From Halomonas sp. DQ26W (lineage in GTDB: Bacteria > Pseudomonadota > Gammaproteobacteria > Pseudomonadales > Halomonadaceae): a DNA stretch of 64,000 bases. The notes below the pieces were generated by a model. That model was not told where the DNA came from and made no database searches. It saw only the letters and a program-made list of their open reading frames with translations. The stretch lies in NCBI RefSeq assembly GCF_003339685.1, contig NZ_QPKI01000021.1:1-64000 (forward strand). Direction: 5' to 3'. This document shows, in pieces, positions 1-10,158 of the stretch. The position numbers and the translations under genes are program-made. How positions within the stretch are numbered: position 1 is the stretch's first letter; every line of letters starts with the position of its first letter.

Positions 1-736
1 GCCCCGGCGGTATCAGGTTCGGCGTAGCGATCCCAGGGGAACTGCACCTTGACCCGGCCATGCTCGTCGCAGTGGATCTCCTCGCCCTCGGGCCCGACGA
101 CGAAGGCGACCTGCCGCCGGCGCGGCCGTGGTAGCTGCGCTCGCCCAGGTGAGACAGCACCGGGGGCGCGTCGGCGAAGACCAGGCGGTGGGCGGCGCTT
201 GGTGTCTCACCGCCAGTCTCAAAGAACTCGTGGAAATAGAACAACCCCTCTTCGGCGGCGAGGCGCTGGACGAAGGCGAGATCCGTCTCGCGATACTGGG
301 TCAGGTACTCCCGGGACTCGGGTTCGCGGGTGGCGGCGAAGGCCACGTCGCTCAGGCCGTGCTCATCGCACAGGGTGTTGAGCACGGTAAGCGGCGAGAT
401 GTTCTGGAAGATACGCGAGTTCTGGCGCAACCCAAGGCGCCACAGCGCGGGGCAAATCACCACATGGTAGAAGCTACGGCGGTGGCCGCTATCGCCGCAG
501 CCGAACTCGCTCACCACCCCGTGAATGCGGCGCAGCGCCTCGCCATCCTGCCAGATCGTCAGCGTGGCCTCGCGGTCGAGGATAGCGTCGGCACCCAGGT
601 TGGCGTCGCGGCTGGCGAAGCGTACCGTCAGTTCGAAGGGCGCGGAGAGCTGCTCGCGGTGGGTGAACTCGATGACCGCCACGTCCTCGGCCCCGGGTAG
701 GGTCAAGGTGAATTGCAATCCGCTTGCCTTGGCCAT
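1..736 (-). pseudogene. vgrG: vgrG (type VI secretion spike), internally deleted and frameshifted; runs off the window edge
   Basis: Reading the minus strand from the ATG at 736 (GGGAGG ribosome site just upstream) gives a typical VgrG N-terminus of about 205 residues. It has the gp27-like start (MAKASGLQFTLTLPGAED), then SPLTVLNTLCDEHGL and the YRETDLAFVQRLAAEEGLFYFHE motif region. Around 115-130 the homology jumps to another frame, which encodes the VgrG OB-fold signature ([20 protein letters not shown], then FPWDRY). In intact VgrGs these blocks are separated by well over 100 residues, so an internal segment has been lost and the frame shifted. The original frame stays open to base 1, so the product would be a chimera with a nonsense tail. 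VgrG normally caps the T6SS tube. No other T6SS gene lies in the window. An assembly error at the junction is the alternative. Confidence 0.8.
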
Positions 737-1112
737 TACGCCTCCCTGCGTCTGGAGTTAGCGCTCTACTGAGCGTGGAATGTTCGCGGTTTCTCGCGCG
801 AAAAGCATACCAATCGCAGGGGTGAGTATCTGTGGGGCTTCACCGACAACATTGTAGGAAATGGCTTACATTCACCATCTGCGGTACGACAGCCGTCGCG
901 AGAGAGCTCACGCTTTCCGCATTGGTCACGACTTCCCTTGTCGGCCCAGCCTGGCGGCTCTCATCCCAAGGTGGCCCGTTGACCTATTTCCTCGCACGGA
1001 TTGGAGCCTCCGGGAATCCTGGCACGGGTCATCGCTTGATGGGCAGAATAGGGCGATACGGGTACCATACGGGTCATCTTCGAGCCCCGAACAGACGAGC
1101 CCTGGCACACCG
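737..1112. other. Intergenic region between vgrG remnant and hsdM
   Basis: About 375 bases with no convincing gene. The hsdM frame is open back to 861, but that stretch reads as arginine- and serine-rich non-homologous sequence, so the upstream extension is not accepted as coding. The hsd operon promoter should be here. I see no strong -35/-10 pair; TTGACC near 977 and TACCAT near 1063 are weak candidates. Confidence 0.5.
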
Positions 1113-3851
1113 ATGAAATTGACGCTCCCGCACCTGGAAAGCCTGCTGCTGCGCGCCTGCGACGACCTGCGCGGCAGCATGGACGCCAGCGAGTACAAGG
1201 AATATATCTTCGGCATGCTGTTCCTCAAGCGTGCCAGCGATCTGTTCGACCAGCGTCGCAGGGAGCTGCGCAAGCGCTACCAGCATCAGGGGATGAACGA
1301 GGAGGATATTGCCGTCGAGCTGGAGGACCCGGATAACTACTCCGGTAAGTACTTCTATGTACCGCCCCGCGCTCGTTGGAACGAGCCATGGCAAAAGGAG
1401 GTGGTCGAGAACGGTGTTGCCAAGGTCATGCAGCGGCCTGCACTCAAGCACGTCAAGACGGATGTCGGCCGCGCGCTGAACAAGGCCCTGGGAGCCATCG
1501 AAGATACTAATATCGAGATTCTTCAGGATGTTCTGAAGGGCATCAACTTCAACCGCAAGATCGGTCAGCGTACGCTCGATGACGATACCCTGGCCGACTT
1601 TGTCCAGAACTTCGACAAGATCCCGCTACGCGACGAGGACTTTGAGTTTCCGGACCTGCTCGGTGCCGCCTACGAGTGGTTGATCAAGTACTTCGCCGAC
1701 TCCGCCGGCAAGAAGGCGGGGGAGTTCTATACGCCTTGGGAAGTCGTCAGGCTCTGCGTCGAGATTTGCGACCCCGAGGAGGGGATGAGCGTATACGATC
1801 CAACAGTAGGTTCGGGCGGGATGCTGATCCAGATGCGCGACTACCTGCGCGAGAAGGGCGGCGATGCCGGCGAGCTGGCGCTCTACGGTCAGGAGAAGAT
1901 CGGCACCACCTGGTCCATCTGCAAGATGAACATGCTGCTGCATGGGATATCCCACGCGGATATCCGCCAGGAGGACACCCTGCGCGAGCCGCAGCATTTC
2001 GACGACAACAATGAGCTGAAGCGCTTCGACCGCGTGGTGGCCAACCCGCCCTTCAGCCAGAACTATATCAAGAAGGATCTCAAGTTCAGCGGCCGCTTCC
2101 CGGTGATGATGCCCGAGAAGGGCAAGAAAGCGGACCTGATGTTCGTGCAGCATATGCTGGCCGTGCTTAAACACGATGGGCGCATGGCCACGGTCATGCC
2201 CCATGGCGTGCTGTTTCGCGGCGGTGAGGAGCGCGAAGCACGCAAGTACTTTATCGACCACGGCTACCTTGAGGCGGTGATCGGCCTGCCCGGCAATCTC
2301 TTCTACGGCACCGGCATTCCCGCTTGCTTGCTGGTGATGAACAAACAGGGCGCGAACCAGCGCCGGGGTGACCAGGGCAGCGTGCTTTTCATCAACGCCG
2401 ACCGGGAGTACCGCGAAGGCAAGGCTCAGAATCACCTGCGCCCGGAAGATATCGACAAGATCATCTACGCTTACCGCCAGGGCGATGAGATTCCAGGCTA
2501 TGCCCGCCCGGTGCCGGTAGCGGAAATTCAGGCAGAGGAGTACAACTGCAATATCCGTCGCTATGTGGACAACGCTCCTCCCCCCGAGCCCCACGACGTT
2601 CGCGCCCACCTCCATGGTGGCGTACCGGTCGCCGAGATCGAGAGTCTTGGCCATTACTGGGAGAACTATCCGCAGCTGAAGGACGATGCCTTCGTGCCCC
2701 GGGAAGTGGGCTATATGGACTTCTCGACGGTATTGAGTGACAAGCGGAAGATTGGCGACTTCGTCAATCTCCACCAGAGTGTGATGATGGCCAACCAGGC
2801 CTTCATGGAGACGCTTGAACGGTGGTGGCAGGCGAACCTGCCCATCGTCGAGGCGCTGGCGCCGGATGCCGACAACCAACAGGACAGGCCACGCAACGTC
2901 TACGTCATGCGTAGCCAGTTGCTGGAGAGCATCCAGCGGGCGCTGGCCGAGCAGCAGCTACTGACGGATTTCCAGATACGCGGGGCTTTCGCTACCTACG
3001 TGGATCACCTCAAGGCGGACTTCAAGTCCATCGCCGCCAGCGGCTGGGGGCCGGAGTTGATCCCTGACGAGGATATCCTGCAGAGCCAGTTCCCCGAGGT
3101 ACTGGAGGAGCAGGAGCAGGCGCAGGCCCGCCTCGCCGAATTGCAGGCGCTGTTTGCCGCCGCCGACGAAGAGGACTTCGAAGACAGCGACGACACCGGC
3201 GTGCTGCCCGGCAGCGAGGTGAAGAACAAGAAGGAAGAGCTCAAGGCGCTGAATGCCGGGTGGAAAGCCGAGCTGAAACGCATAAAGGACTTGGCGACGC
3301 ACCTATTCAGTGAGCTCAAGGTGGCGGGCAAGCTGCACGAGGGTAGCAAGAAGGCCTTCTATTGCAGCGAGGGGCTGACGGCGAAAGCGCCGCAGTTCGC
3401 CAACGGCCAGCGCATCATCGACCTGGCAGCCCAGCAGCGCTTTTCTACGCAGCTCGATCTGGCGCTGCGGCATGCCATGGAACAGGGCCAGCAGGCCTAT
3501 GATAGCGCCCGGAGGCTCGACGCAAGCCTTGCTCGTCACAAGGGGTTGGAGGACGAAGCCAAGGCGCTCAAGGCGACGATCAAGGCCATCGAGAACAAGC
3601 GCGACGATCTGGTGGAAAGTGCGCGCAAGAAGATTTCCGTGGACGAGGCCCGCACGGTGATTATCGAGCGTCTGCGCCAGCGGCTGATGGCGATCTATCA
3701 AGGCTACCTGCGCACCGAGCAGCGCGCCTGCACCAAGGCCATCGAGAACCTGTGGAGCAAGTATGCGGTCACCGCCAGGGAGATCGAAGCCGAGCGGGAT
3801 GAGGCATCACGGCAGTTGCAGGCGTTTTTGGTGGAGTTGGGGTATGAGTGA
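1113..3851 (+). CDS. hsdM: Type I restriction-modification methyltransferase subunit HsdM, with long C-terminal extension
   Basis: N6-adenine methyltransferase subunit of a type I RM enzyme; with HsdS it modifies, and with HsdS and HsdR it restricts. The HsdM N-terminal helical domain starts at [26 protein letters not shown] lies at about 203-208, the S-adenosylmethionine motif DPTVGSGGM at 229-237 and the catalytic NPPF at 311-314. ATG 1113 is preferred over the longer frame from 861 because family homology begins there, although the ribosome site is weak. The protein is 912 residues, much longer than the roughly 500-residue classical HsdM. The extra 350-400 residues are charged and helical, with coiled-coil-like stretches at about 700-912. 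The stop overlaps the hsdS start (ATGAGTGA), implying translational coupling. Confidence 0.95.
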   Translation: MKLTLPHLESLLLRACDDLRGSMDASEYKEYIFGMLFLKRASDLFDQRRRELRKRYQHQGMNEEDIAVELEDPDNYSGKYFYVPPRARWNEPWQKEVVENGVAKVMQRPALKHVKTDVGRALNKALGAIEDTNIEILQDVLKGINFNRKIGQRTLDDDTLADFVQNFDKIPLRDEDFEFPDLLGAAYEWLIKYFADSAGKKAGEFYTPWEVVRLCVEICDPEEGMSVYDPTVGSGGMLIQMRDYLREKGGDAGELALYGQEKIGTTWSICKMNMLLHGISHADIRQEDTLREPQHFDDNNELKRFDRVVANPPFSQNYIKKDLKFSGRFPVMMPEKGKKADLMFVQHMLAVLKHDGRMATVMPHGVLFRGGEEREARKYFIDHGYLEAVIGLPGNLFYGTGIPACLLVMNKQGANQRRGDQGSVLFINADREYREGKAQNHLRPEDIDKIIYAYRQGDEIPGYARPVPVAEIQAEEYNCNIRRYVDNAPPPEPHDVRAHLHGGVPVAEIESLGHYWENYPQLKDDAFVPREVGYMDFSTVLSDKRKIGDFVNLHQSVMMANQAFMETLERWWQANLPIVEALAPDADNQQDRPRNVYVMRSQLLESIQRALAEQQLLTDFQIRGAFATYVDHLKADFKSIAASGWGPELIPDEDILQSQFPEVLEEQEQAQARLAELQALFAAADEEDFEDSDDTGVLPGSEVKNKKEELKALNAGWKAELKRIKDLATHLFSELKVAGKLHEGSKKAFYCSEGLTAKAPQFANGQRIIDLAAQQRFSTQLDLALRHAMEQGQQAYDSARRLDASLARHKGLEDEAKALKATIKAIENKRDDLVESARKKISVDEARTVIIERLRQRLMAIYQGYLRTEQRACTKAIENLWSKYAVTAREIEAERDEASRQLQAFLVELGYE

Positions 3852-5151
3852 ATGGAAAAGCTACGCTTTGGCAGAGTTGGCTGTCATTCGCGTTAGCAAT
3901 GTCGATAAGAAAAGCAACGCGGGTGAGAGCCCCGTGTTGTTATGTAACTATATGGACGCCTACTCGAACGACTACGTTACTGAAGATGTCGAGTTTATGG
4001 AGGCAACAGCAACAGCCGTCGAGATCGAGAAATTTAAGATTGGCAAAGGCGATGTGCTGATCACCAAGGACTCTGAGACGCCCTATGATATAGGCATCCC
4101 ATCGGTAGTAATTGACGAGATAGAAGGCTTGGTTTGTGGTTATCACCTAGCCTTGATCAAGCCAAGAGTCGATTTGGTTGATCCCGTTTTTTTGTCCAAG
4201 CAGTTGGCCTCTTATGAAACAGCCTCATATTTCTCAAGAGTGGCAGCAGGCTCAACACGCTACGGGTTATCCAATGGTGCAATTTCAAGAACAATGCTCC
4301 GTGCACCTCTATTGGATAAGCAAAGGAAGATTGCGAGAATCCTCCAAACCATCGACCAGGCCATCGAAAAAACCGAAGCCCTGATCGATAAGTACCAGCA
4401 GATCAAGACCGGGCTGATGCATGATCTCTTTACCCGCGGCATTGGCCCCGACGGTCAGCTTCGCCCGCCTCGCGAAGAAGCGCCAGAGCTGTACCATGAA
4501 ACCCCGATTGGGTGGGTTCCGAAGGAGTGGGTAACGAAGCCACTCTCTGAAACTTGTGAATGGTATAGCGGAGGCACGCCTAGCAAAAGTCAAGAAGTTT
4601 GGTGGAGAGGTAATGTACCCTGGCTATCGCCGAAGGATATGAAGAGGTTTGAACTTTCCGATACCTACCATCACGTCACGCGAATTGCGGCGTTACAGGG
4701 GTCGCGCATTGTCCCAGAGAATACTGTTTTCATAGTCGTGCGCGGAATGATACTGGCACATTCGTTTCCAGTAGTTCTTTCTCAGAACGAGTTTGCGTTT
4801 AATCAAGATATTAAGGCGTTAATCGGGTGCAAGTCGCTTGGAAATCGATTTTTGGCATACTGGCTTGTTGCAAATGCCAATTCTTTTTTAAAGAAGACAA
4901 CTGAGTCAACTCACGGTACAAAGAGGTTTGACCTGAAAGATTTGTATCAGATAAAAATAGGAGTTCCGTCAGCCACAGAACAAGATGAAATTGTTCTTCG
5001 TATGAACATCTTTGAGTGTATGGTTCAGTCAGAGATCAAGCGAAAAGGGAAGCTAAAGATACAAAAAATCGCCCTGATGCACGACCTCCTTACCGGCAAG
5101 GTCCCGGTCCGAGTTGATACAGTGGCCGAACCCGAGGCAGTCAATGCCTAG
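3844..5151 (+). CDS. hsdS: Type I restriction-modification specificity subunit HsdS
   Basis: DNA-recognition subunit of the type I RM complex, 435 residues. It has the two-repeat HsdS plan: target-recognition domain 1 (about 1-150), a conserved helical spacer ending [12 protein letters not shown] (near 190-200), target-recognition domain 2 starting around [12 protein letters not shown], and a second helical spacer ending [13 protein letters not shown]. The two recognition domains are visibly richer in A/T and rare-looking codons than the conserved spacers and neighbouring genes, as expected for exchanged specificity modules. The start overlaps the hsdM stop by 8 bases and the stop overlaps the darT start by 8 bases (ATGCCTAG), so hsdM, hsdS and darT look translationally coupled. 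The recognition sequence cannot be deduced from the protein. Confidence 0.95.
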   Translation: MSEWKSYALAELAVIRVSNVDKKSNAGESPVLLCNYMDAYSNDYVTEDVEFMEATATAVEIEKFKIGKGDVLITKDSETPYDIGIPSVVIDEIEGLVCGYHLALIKPRVDLVDPVFLSKQLASYETASYFSRVAAGSTRYGLSNGAISRTMLRAPLLDKQRKIARILQTIDQAIEKTEALIDKYQQIKTGLMHDLFTRGIGPDGQLRPPREEAPELYHETPIGWVPKEWVTKPLSETCEWYSGGTPSKSQEVWWRGNVPWLSPKDMKRFELSDTYHHVTRIAALQGSRIVPENTVFIVVRGMILAHSFPVVLSQNEFAFNQDIKALIGCKSLGNRFLAYWLVANANSFLKKTTESTHGTKRFDLKDLYQIKIGVPSATEQDEIVLRMNIFECMVQSEIKRKGKLKIQKIALMHDLLTGKVPVRVDTVAEPEAVNA

Positions 5152-5794
5152 CCGCTACCCTAGCCTCAATCCGGGTAAGGCCCTTATCTGGCGCATTACC
5201 CACCGTCAGAACCTGCCCTGGATTCTGGCCAACGGCCTGCATGCCGGCAATGGCGGTGCGCGCTCACCGGATTGGGTGACCATTGGCAATGAGGACCTGA
5301 TCGATCGTCGTGCGCGTCGTGCGGTGCCATTGCCTCCGGGTGGGGTGTTGAACGATTACGTGCCGTTTTACTTCACCCCCTTTTCGCCGATGATGTACAA
5401 CATTTACACCGGCCGTGGTGGCGTACGGCAGGTGGCCAACGTCGATATCGTCATTCTGGTGTCCAGCCTGCCCAGGGTGGCGGATCTGGGCCTGCCCTAT
5501 GTCTTCACCGACCGTCACGCCTACCCGGTAACGGCCAACTACTACAATGCGTTGGATCACCTGAGCGCCATTGATTGGCCGCTGCTGCAACAGCGCAACT
5601 TTCAGCGCGATCCGGACGACCCGGAGAAGGTGGAGCGCTACCAGGCAGAGGCGCTCGTTCATGGGTGGGTGCCCATTCACGCGATACTGGGTGCGGTTTG
5701 CTATACCGATGAGGTGCGGGCCGAACTACAACAACAAGCGGCGGGGTTGGGTGTCCAACTGGATATCCGCTGTATTCCCGGCTGGTACTTTTGA
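5144..5794 (+). CDS. darT: DarT-type ssDNA thymidine ADP-ribosyltransferase toxin
   Basis: Toxin of the DarTG system, which attaches ADP-ribose from NAD+ to thymidine in single-stranded DNA and blocks replication. The 216-residue protein has the DarT (DUF4433) layout: an N-terminal NAD-binding block ([18 protein letters not shown], residues 15-32), a central [16 protein letters not shown] block (72-87) and the catalytic glutamate in [12 protein letters not shown] (Glu169). All expected catalytic features are visible, so the toxin is probably active. Start 5144 fits because it overlaps the hsdS stop; the frame is open slightly upstream, but that part lies inside hsdS. It is followed after 10 bases by its antitoxin darG with a strong GAGGAGG site, which should favour antitoxin translation. 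Confidence 0.93.
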   Translation: MPSRYPSLNPGKALIWRITHRQNLPWILANGLHAGNGGARSPDWVTIGNEDLIDRRARRAVPLPPGGVLNDYVPFYFTPFSPMMYNIYTGRGGVRQVANVDIVILVSSLPRVADLGLPYVFTDRHAYPVTANYYNALDHLSAIDWPLLQQRNFQRDPDDPEKVERYQAEALVHGWVPIHAILGAVCYTDEVRAELQQQAAGLGVQLDIRCIPGWYF

Positions 5795-5804
5795 GGAGGC
5801 AGCC

Positions 5805-6884
5805 ATGATCACCTATACGACAGGCAATCTGCTGGATGCCGAGGTCGAGGCGCTGGTGAACACCGTCAATACGGTGGGTGTCATGGGTAAGGGCATTGCG
5901 CTGATGTTCAAGGAGCGCTTTCCCGCCAATACCTCTGCCTATACCCGCGCCTGCAAGGCCGGCGAGGTGAAGACCGGCCAGGTGTTCGTGACCGAGACCG
6001 GAGAACTGATGGGCCCGCGCTGGATCGTCAACTTTCCCACCAAGCAGCACTGGCGCGCCAAATCCCAGCTGCAGTGGATTATCGACGGCCTGGCTGACCT
6101 GCGCCGTTTTATCGAGGAGAACCGGGTGCGCTCCATTGCCATTCCACCGCTGGGAGCAGGCAATGGCGGGCTGGAGTGGGCTGAGGTCAAGCCCCAAGTG
6201 GAGCAAGCCCTGGGAGACCTGGATGGCGTGAATATTGTTGTCTTCGAGCCGACGACCCAATATCAGAACGTCGCAAAACGCCAAGGCGTGGAAAAACTGA
6301 CGCCGGCCCGTGCGCTGATCGCCGAGCTGGTGCGCCGCTACTGGGTGCTGGGCATGGAGTGCAGCCTGCTGGAAATTCAGAAGCTGGCCTGGTTCCTGGA
6401 GCGGTCGATTGACGCCGAAGGGCTGGAAAACCCGCTGGATCTGCGCTTTGAGGCCAATAACTACGGTCCCTACGCGGATAGGCTGCGTCATCTGTTGAAC
6501 GGCCTGGATGGCAGCTACTTGAAAAGCGAAAAGCGCATCAATGATTGTGGTCCGCTGGATACCATCTGGTTCAATGATGCCAAGCGGGAGAAAGTGGCCC
6601 TGTACCTCAACACCGAAGCCAAAGCGTACCTGCCCGCGTTGGAAAAGACCGCAGCACTGATCGATGGCTTCGAGTCGCCTTTCGGGATGGAGCTGCTGGC
6701 TTCGGTAGATTGGCTGTTATCCCAGGCGCAGGCCGCACCAGACCCTGAATCGGTGATGGAAGGGGTGCGCCGCTGGCCGGGTGGTGAACACTCGGCACAA
6801 CGTAAGCGTAAGCTGTTTGACCTCTCCAGCGTCGAGCTAGCCCTTAACCGGCTCGAAGTCATGGCGTTGCAGTCGGTGGGTTAA
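5805..6884 (+). CDS. darG: DarG antitoxin: macrodomain DNA ADP-ribosylglycohydrolase with DarT-binding C-terminal domain
   Basis: Antitoxin partner of DarT, 359 residues. The N-terminal macrodomain (about 1-150) removes ADP-ribose from thymidine. It carries the substrate loop [13 protein letters not shown] (18-30), the FPTKQHW block whose Lys80 matches the lysine needed for hydrolase activity in studied DarG proteins, and [12 protein letters not shown] (114-125). The C-terminal half (about 165-359) matches the second DarG domain, which in studied systems binds and neutralises DarT. The start has GAGGAGG at 5793-5799. A gap of 19 bases separates it from hsdR. Placement after hsdS and before hsdR ties antitoxin supply to expression of the RM operon. 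Confidence 0.93.
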   Translation: MITYTTGNLLDAEVEALVNTVNTVGVMGKGIALMFKERFPANTSAYTRACKAGEVKTGQVFVTETGELMGPRWIVNFPTKQHWRAKSQLQWIIDGLADLRRFIEENRVRSIAIPPLGAGNGGLEWAEVKPQVEQALGDLDGVNIVVFEPTTQYQNVAKRQGVEKLTPARALIAELVRRYWVLGMECSLLEIQKLAWFLERSIDAEGLENPLDLRFEANNYGPYADRLRHLLNGLDGSYLKSEKRINDCGPLDTIWFNDAKREKVALYLNTEAKAYLPALEKTAALIDGFESPFGMELLASVDWLLSQAQAAPDPESVMEGVRRWPGGEHSAQRKRKLFDLSSVELALNRLEVMALQSVG

Positions 6885-6903
6885 TGTTCGTTGGAGATGG
6901 AAT

Positions 6904-9900
6904 TTGAGTGAATACACCGAAGTCGAGCAGCCTTTTCTCCAGCAACTGCAGGCGTTGGGCTGGCAGATTGTCGATCAGGGGCAGGAGATTCCCTCGGACC
7001 CTGCCAAGAGCCTGCGTCTCAATTTTCGCCAGTGGCTGCTGCCCCGCGTGTTTGCCCAGGCGGTTGCCGATCTCAATCGCTTGCCTGACGGGCAGCCGTG
7101 GTTGAGCGGCAAGCAACTGCAGGATCTGCAGGATCAGATCCTGCGTCAGCCCAACCGGTCTCTACTGGAGGCCAACGAGGCGGTCCAGAAGCTGCTGTTC
7201 AAGGCCCAGGTCGATATCAACGACGTCACGGGTGAACAGGACCCGGTGGTTCGGCTGGTCGATTTCGACACCCCACAGAATAACCACTTCCTCGCCATCA
7301 ACCAGTTCCGTGTCGACACGCCGGGCTGTGTGAAACAGTTCATCATCCCCGATATCGTGCTGTTCGTGAATGGCATTCCACTGGCGGTAGTGGAGTGCAA
7401 GAAGGGTGGGCCAACCTGCGCCAACCCCATGGCCGAAGCCTTCGTGCAGTTGCAGCGTTACATGAACTGCCGTCAGGCCACTGCCCAACAGGGGCTGAAA
7501 GAGGGTGAGCCGCGTCTGTTTCACAGCAGCCTGCTGCTGATTCGCACCACTGGGGTAGAGGCAGATTATGGCACTATTACCTCCGGTGAAGAGCACTTCT
7601 ACCCGTGGAAGACCCTGTGGCCCCAGCCCGATAGCGTGGTCGAAGGGATGAATCCACAGCAGCGGCTTATCAGTGGAGTGCTCGATAAGGCCAACCTGCT
7701 AAGCCTGCTGCGCACCTGTTCGGTGTTCATGGATACCGATGGCGGCCCGCGCATCAAGGTAGTGGGGCGCTATCAGCAGTTCCGCGCGGCTAACAAAATC
7801 GTCGATCGGCTGCGCCGTGGCCAAACGGCGGAAGAGAAAAGCGGCGTGGTCTGGCACACCCAGGGCTCGGGTAAGAGCCTGACCATGGTGTTCCTGGCGC
7901 GGATGCTACGCGCCTCACGGGATCTGCACGACTACAAGATCTTGCTGATCAACGATCGAGTCGATCTGGAAGATCAGCTAGCCGAGACCGCAACCCTGAT
8001 CGGTGGCCGGGTGAACGTTATTGAAAGCCGTCAGGCGCTGCGCAGCGACCTCGCCGGTGACTGTTCCGATATCAATATGGTTATGGCGCACAAGTTTCAG
8101 TTGCAGGACCAGAGCCTGCCGCTATCGGTAGCCGAAGCGCTGGGAACCTATCAGGCCATTCCTGGCAAGGAGACCTTTGGCGTCGTGAATGACTCGTCGC
8201 GCATCGTGCTGATGATCGATGAGGCTCACCGCACGCAGGGCTCCGACCTTGGCGAAAATATCTTCGAAGCGTTTCCCAATGCTGCGCGCATCGCCTTTAC
8301 CGGTACGCCACTGATTACCGAACGTCACGGCGAGAAAAAAACCGTCAAACGTTTCGGCGAGTATATCGACACCTACAAGTTGATGGATGCGGTGGAGGAC
8401 GGCACGACCCTGCAGATTCTCTACGAAGGGCGGACTGCCGATGCGGCTCTGAACGATAAACATGGCTTCGAAACGCAGTTCGAAAACCTGTTCAAGGATC
8501 GCAGCGAGGAGGAGCTGCTGGCGATCAAGAAGAAGTACGGTGCCACGGGTGACCTTCTGGAAGCCGAGCAGCGTATCGAGGCCATCGCCAAGGATATGGT
8601 CAAGCACTACCTCGAGCATATCTTTCCCAATGGGTTCAAGGCGCAGGTGGTCTGCCACTCCAAGCTGGCCGCCGTGCGCTATCAGAAGGCCATCCACCAG
8701 GCATTGGCTGATACGGCCAGCGCCATGCAATCCGCATCGCCTGCACTTGCCACGAAGGTCGCATCGCTGAAAGCCGCGGTAGTGATCTCGAGCGATGGTA
8801 CCAATGAAGCCGCTTACGTCACCGAAGCACGAAAGCAGGCCAGGGCCTGGAATGCAGTCGAGAATTTCTGCCGCCCCTTTGCCTTCGACGACCCGGACAA
8901 GCCTTATGCCGGCATCGCTTTCCTGGTCGTGTGTGACATGCTGCTCACCGGTTTCGATGCGCCCATCGAGCAGGTGATGTATCTCGACAAGAAGATTCGC
9001 GAACATACGCTGCTACAGGCCATCGCCCGCACCAACCGAGTGAAGAAGGGCAAGCAGCGTGGCTATGTGGTGGATTATATTGGCCTGACCCATCACCTGA
9101 CCGATGCGCTGACGCTCTACGCAACGACCGATGAGCAACAGGAACTGGCCAGCGGTCTGAAGAACATCAGCTCCGAAGTGCCGGTGCTGCAGGAGCGCTA
9201 CCAACGCTTGTTGCAGCTCTTTGCCAGTCGCAAGGTCAGCCAGCTATCCGAATTTGTCGAGGGACAACTGGCCACTGTGGAAGAGGATGCAGCGGTGGTG
9301 CATGAGGCGGTGAAGGTGCTGAAGGATGAGAAGACTCGCGCCGACTTCGATGTCTATCTGAAGAAATTTCTGACCAGCCTGGATATCATCCTGCCACATG
9401 CCGCGGGCCACCCTTATCGGGTGCCGGCCAAACGGCTGGGTTATATTCTGCGTGTGGCCAAGGAGCGCTACAAGGATGACAGCCTTGATCTGGGCGATGC
9501 CGGTCAAAAGGTACGCGAGCTGATCAACAATCACTTGATCAGCTTGGGGATCAACCCCAAGGTTGCACCGGTTGAATTGCTCTCCGAGGACTTCATCGAG
9601 AAGCTCAACCAGCATGCGGGCGATAATGACGAAGCCAAGGCCAGCGAGATGGAGCATGCCCTTCGCAAGCACTGTACCGTCCACCACGATGAAGATCCGT
9701 CATTCTACAAGAGCCTGTCGGAAAAGGTTGAACAGCTGATTGACCAGTACCAGGGCCAGTGGGACAAGCTTGCTGAAGAGCTGGAGAAGTTGCGTCGGGT
9801 AGCGGCAGAGGGACGCCAGCAGGGCGATTACGGCATGAGCCGCGAGGCGACGACCTTTTTCGATCACATTGCCAGTGAAGCGTTTGAGAATGGCGAGGTA

Positions 9901-10158
9901 CCGCATGACGCCAAGCCCAAGATGAAGGTAGTGATGGAGGCGGTGGTAGAAACCCTTCAGGAGAGCATTGGCAGTATCGACTTCTGGCATAACAGTGATA
10001 AGCAGAAAAGAACCCGGAGCGAAATCAAGGCGGCGATGACCCTGACCGGTGTTCCTGAGTTGAAAGCCAAGCGGGAAAGGATCGCTGTGGAAATCATGAA
10101 GCTTGCCAAGAACCGTCATGACGAGTTGCTCAAGGGTGCCAAGGGAGGTGGCTCATGA
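6904..10158 (+). CDS. hsdR: Type I restriction endonuclease subunit HsdR
   Basis: ATP-dependent translocase/endonuclease subunit of the type I RM complex, 1084 residues, close to usual length. The N-terminal nuclease domain shows the PD...ECK core (PDIVLFVNGIPLAVVECKK, Asp150, Glu164, Lys166). The superfamily 2 motor follows: Walker A GSGKS (321-325), DEAH box (439-442) and TGTP motif III (466-469). Downstream are the second RecA-like domain (CDMLLTGFDAP, QAIARTNR) and a long helical C-terminus. The start is TTG at 6904, supported by GGAG 7 bases upstream and by family-like sequence from the first residue; there is no in-frame ATG nearby. The stop overlaps the next start (ATGA). All catalytic motifs are present, so the enzyme looks active. 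Confidence 0.96.
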   Translation: MSEYTEVEQPFLQQLQALGWQIVDQGQEIPSDPAKSLRLNFRQWLLPRVFAQAVADLNRLPDGQPWLSGKQLQDLQDQILRQPNRSLLEANEAVQKLLFKAQVDINDVTGEQDPVVRLVDFDTPQNNHFLAINQFRVDTPGCVKQFIIPDIVLFVNGIPLAVVECKKGGPTCANPMAEAFVQLQRYMNCRQATAQQGLKEGEPRLFHSSLLLIRTTGVEADYGTITSGEEHFYPWKTLWPQPDSVVEGMNPQQRLISGVLDKANLLSLLRTCSVFMDTDGGPRIKVVGRYQQFRAANKIVDRLRRGQTAEEKSGVVWHTQGSGKSLTMVFLARMLRASRDLHDYKILLINDRVDLEDQLAETATLIGGRVNVIESRQALRSDLAGDCSDINMVMAHKFQLQDQSLPLSVAEALGTYQAIPGKETFGVVNDSSRIVLMIDEAHRTQGSDLGENIFEAFPNAARIAFTGTPLITERHGEKKTVKRFGEYIDTYKLMDAVEDGTTLQILYEGRTADAALNDKHGFETQFENLFKDRSEEELLAIKKKYGATGDLLEAEQRIEAIAKDMVKHYLEHIFPNGFKAQVVCHSKLAAVRYQKAIHQALADTASAMQSASPALATKVASLKAAVVISSDGTNEAAYVTEARKQARAWNAVENFCRPFAFDDPDKPYAGIAFLVVCDMLLTGFDAPIEQVMYLDKKIREHTLLQAIARTNRVKKGKQRGYVVDYIGLTHHLTDALTLYATTDEQQELASGLKNISSEVPVLQERYQRLLQLFASRKVSQLSEFVEGQLATVEEDAAVVHEAVKVLKDEKTRADFDVYLKKFLTSLDIILPHAAGHPYRVPAKRLGYILRVAKERYKDDSLDLGDAGQKVRELINNHLISLGINPKVAPVELLSEDFIEKLNQHAGDNDEAKASEMEHALRKHCTVHHDEDPSFYKSLSEKVEQLIDQYQGQWDKLAEELEKLRRVAAEGRQQGDYGMSREATTFFDHIASEAFENGEVPHDAKPKMKVVMEAVVETLQESIGSIDFWHNSDKQKRTRSEIKAAMTLTGVPELKAKRERIAVEIMKLAKNRHDELLKGAKGGGS

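Noticed and set aside
1020-1050. Sigma-54-like TGGCAC upstream of hsdM
   Set aside because: The required GC of the -12 element is at the wrong distance.
861-1112. 84-codon upstream extension of hsdM
   Set aside because: Family homology starts at the ATG at 1113; the extension is low-complexity out-of-family sequence without a ribosome site.
1626-2879. 417-residue antisense ORF opposite hsdM
   Set aside because: Shadow frame of a GC-rich gene; no recognisable domain and hsdM is unambiguous.
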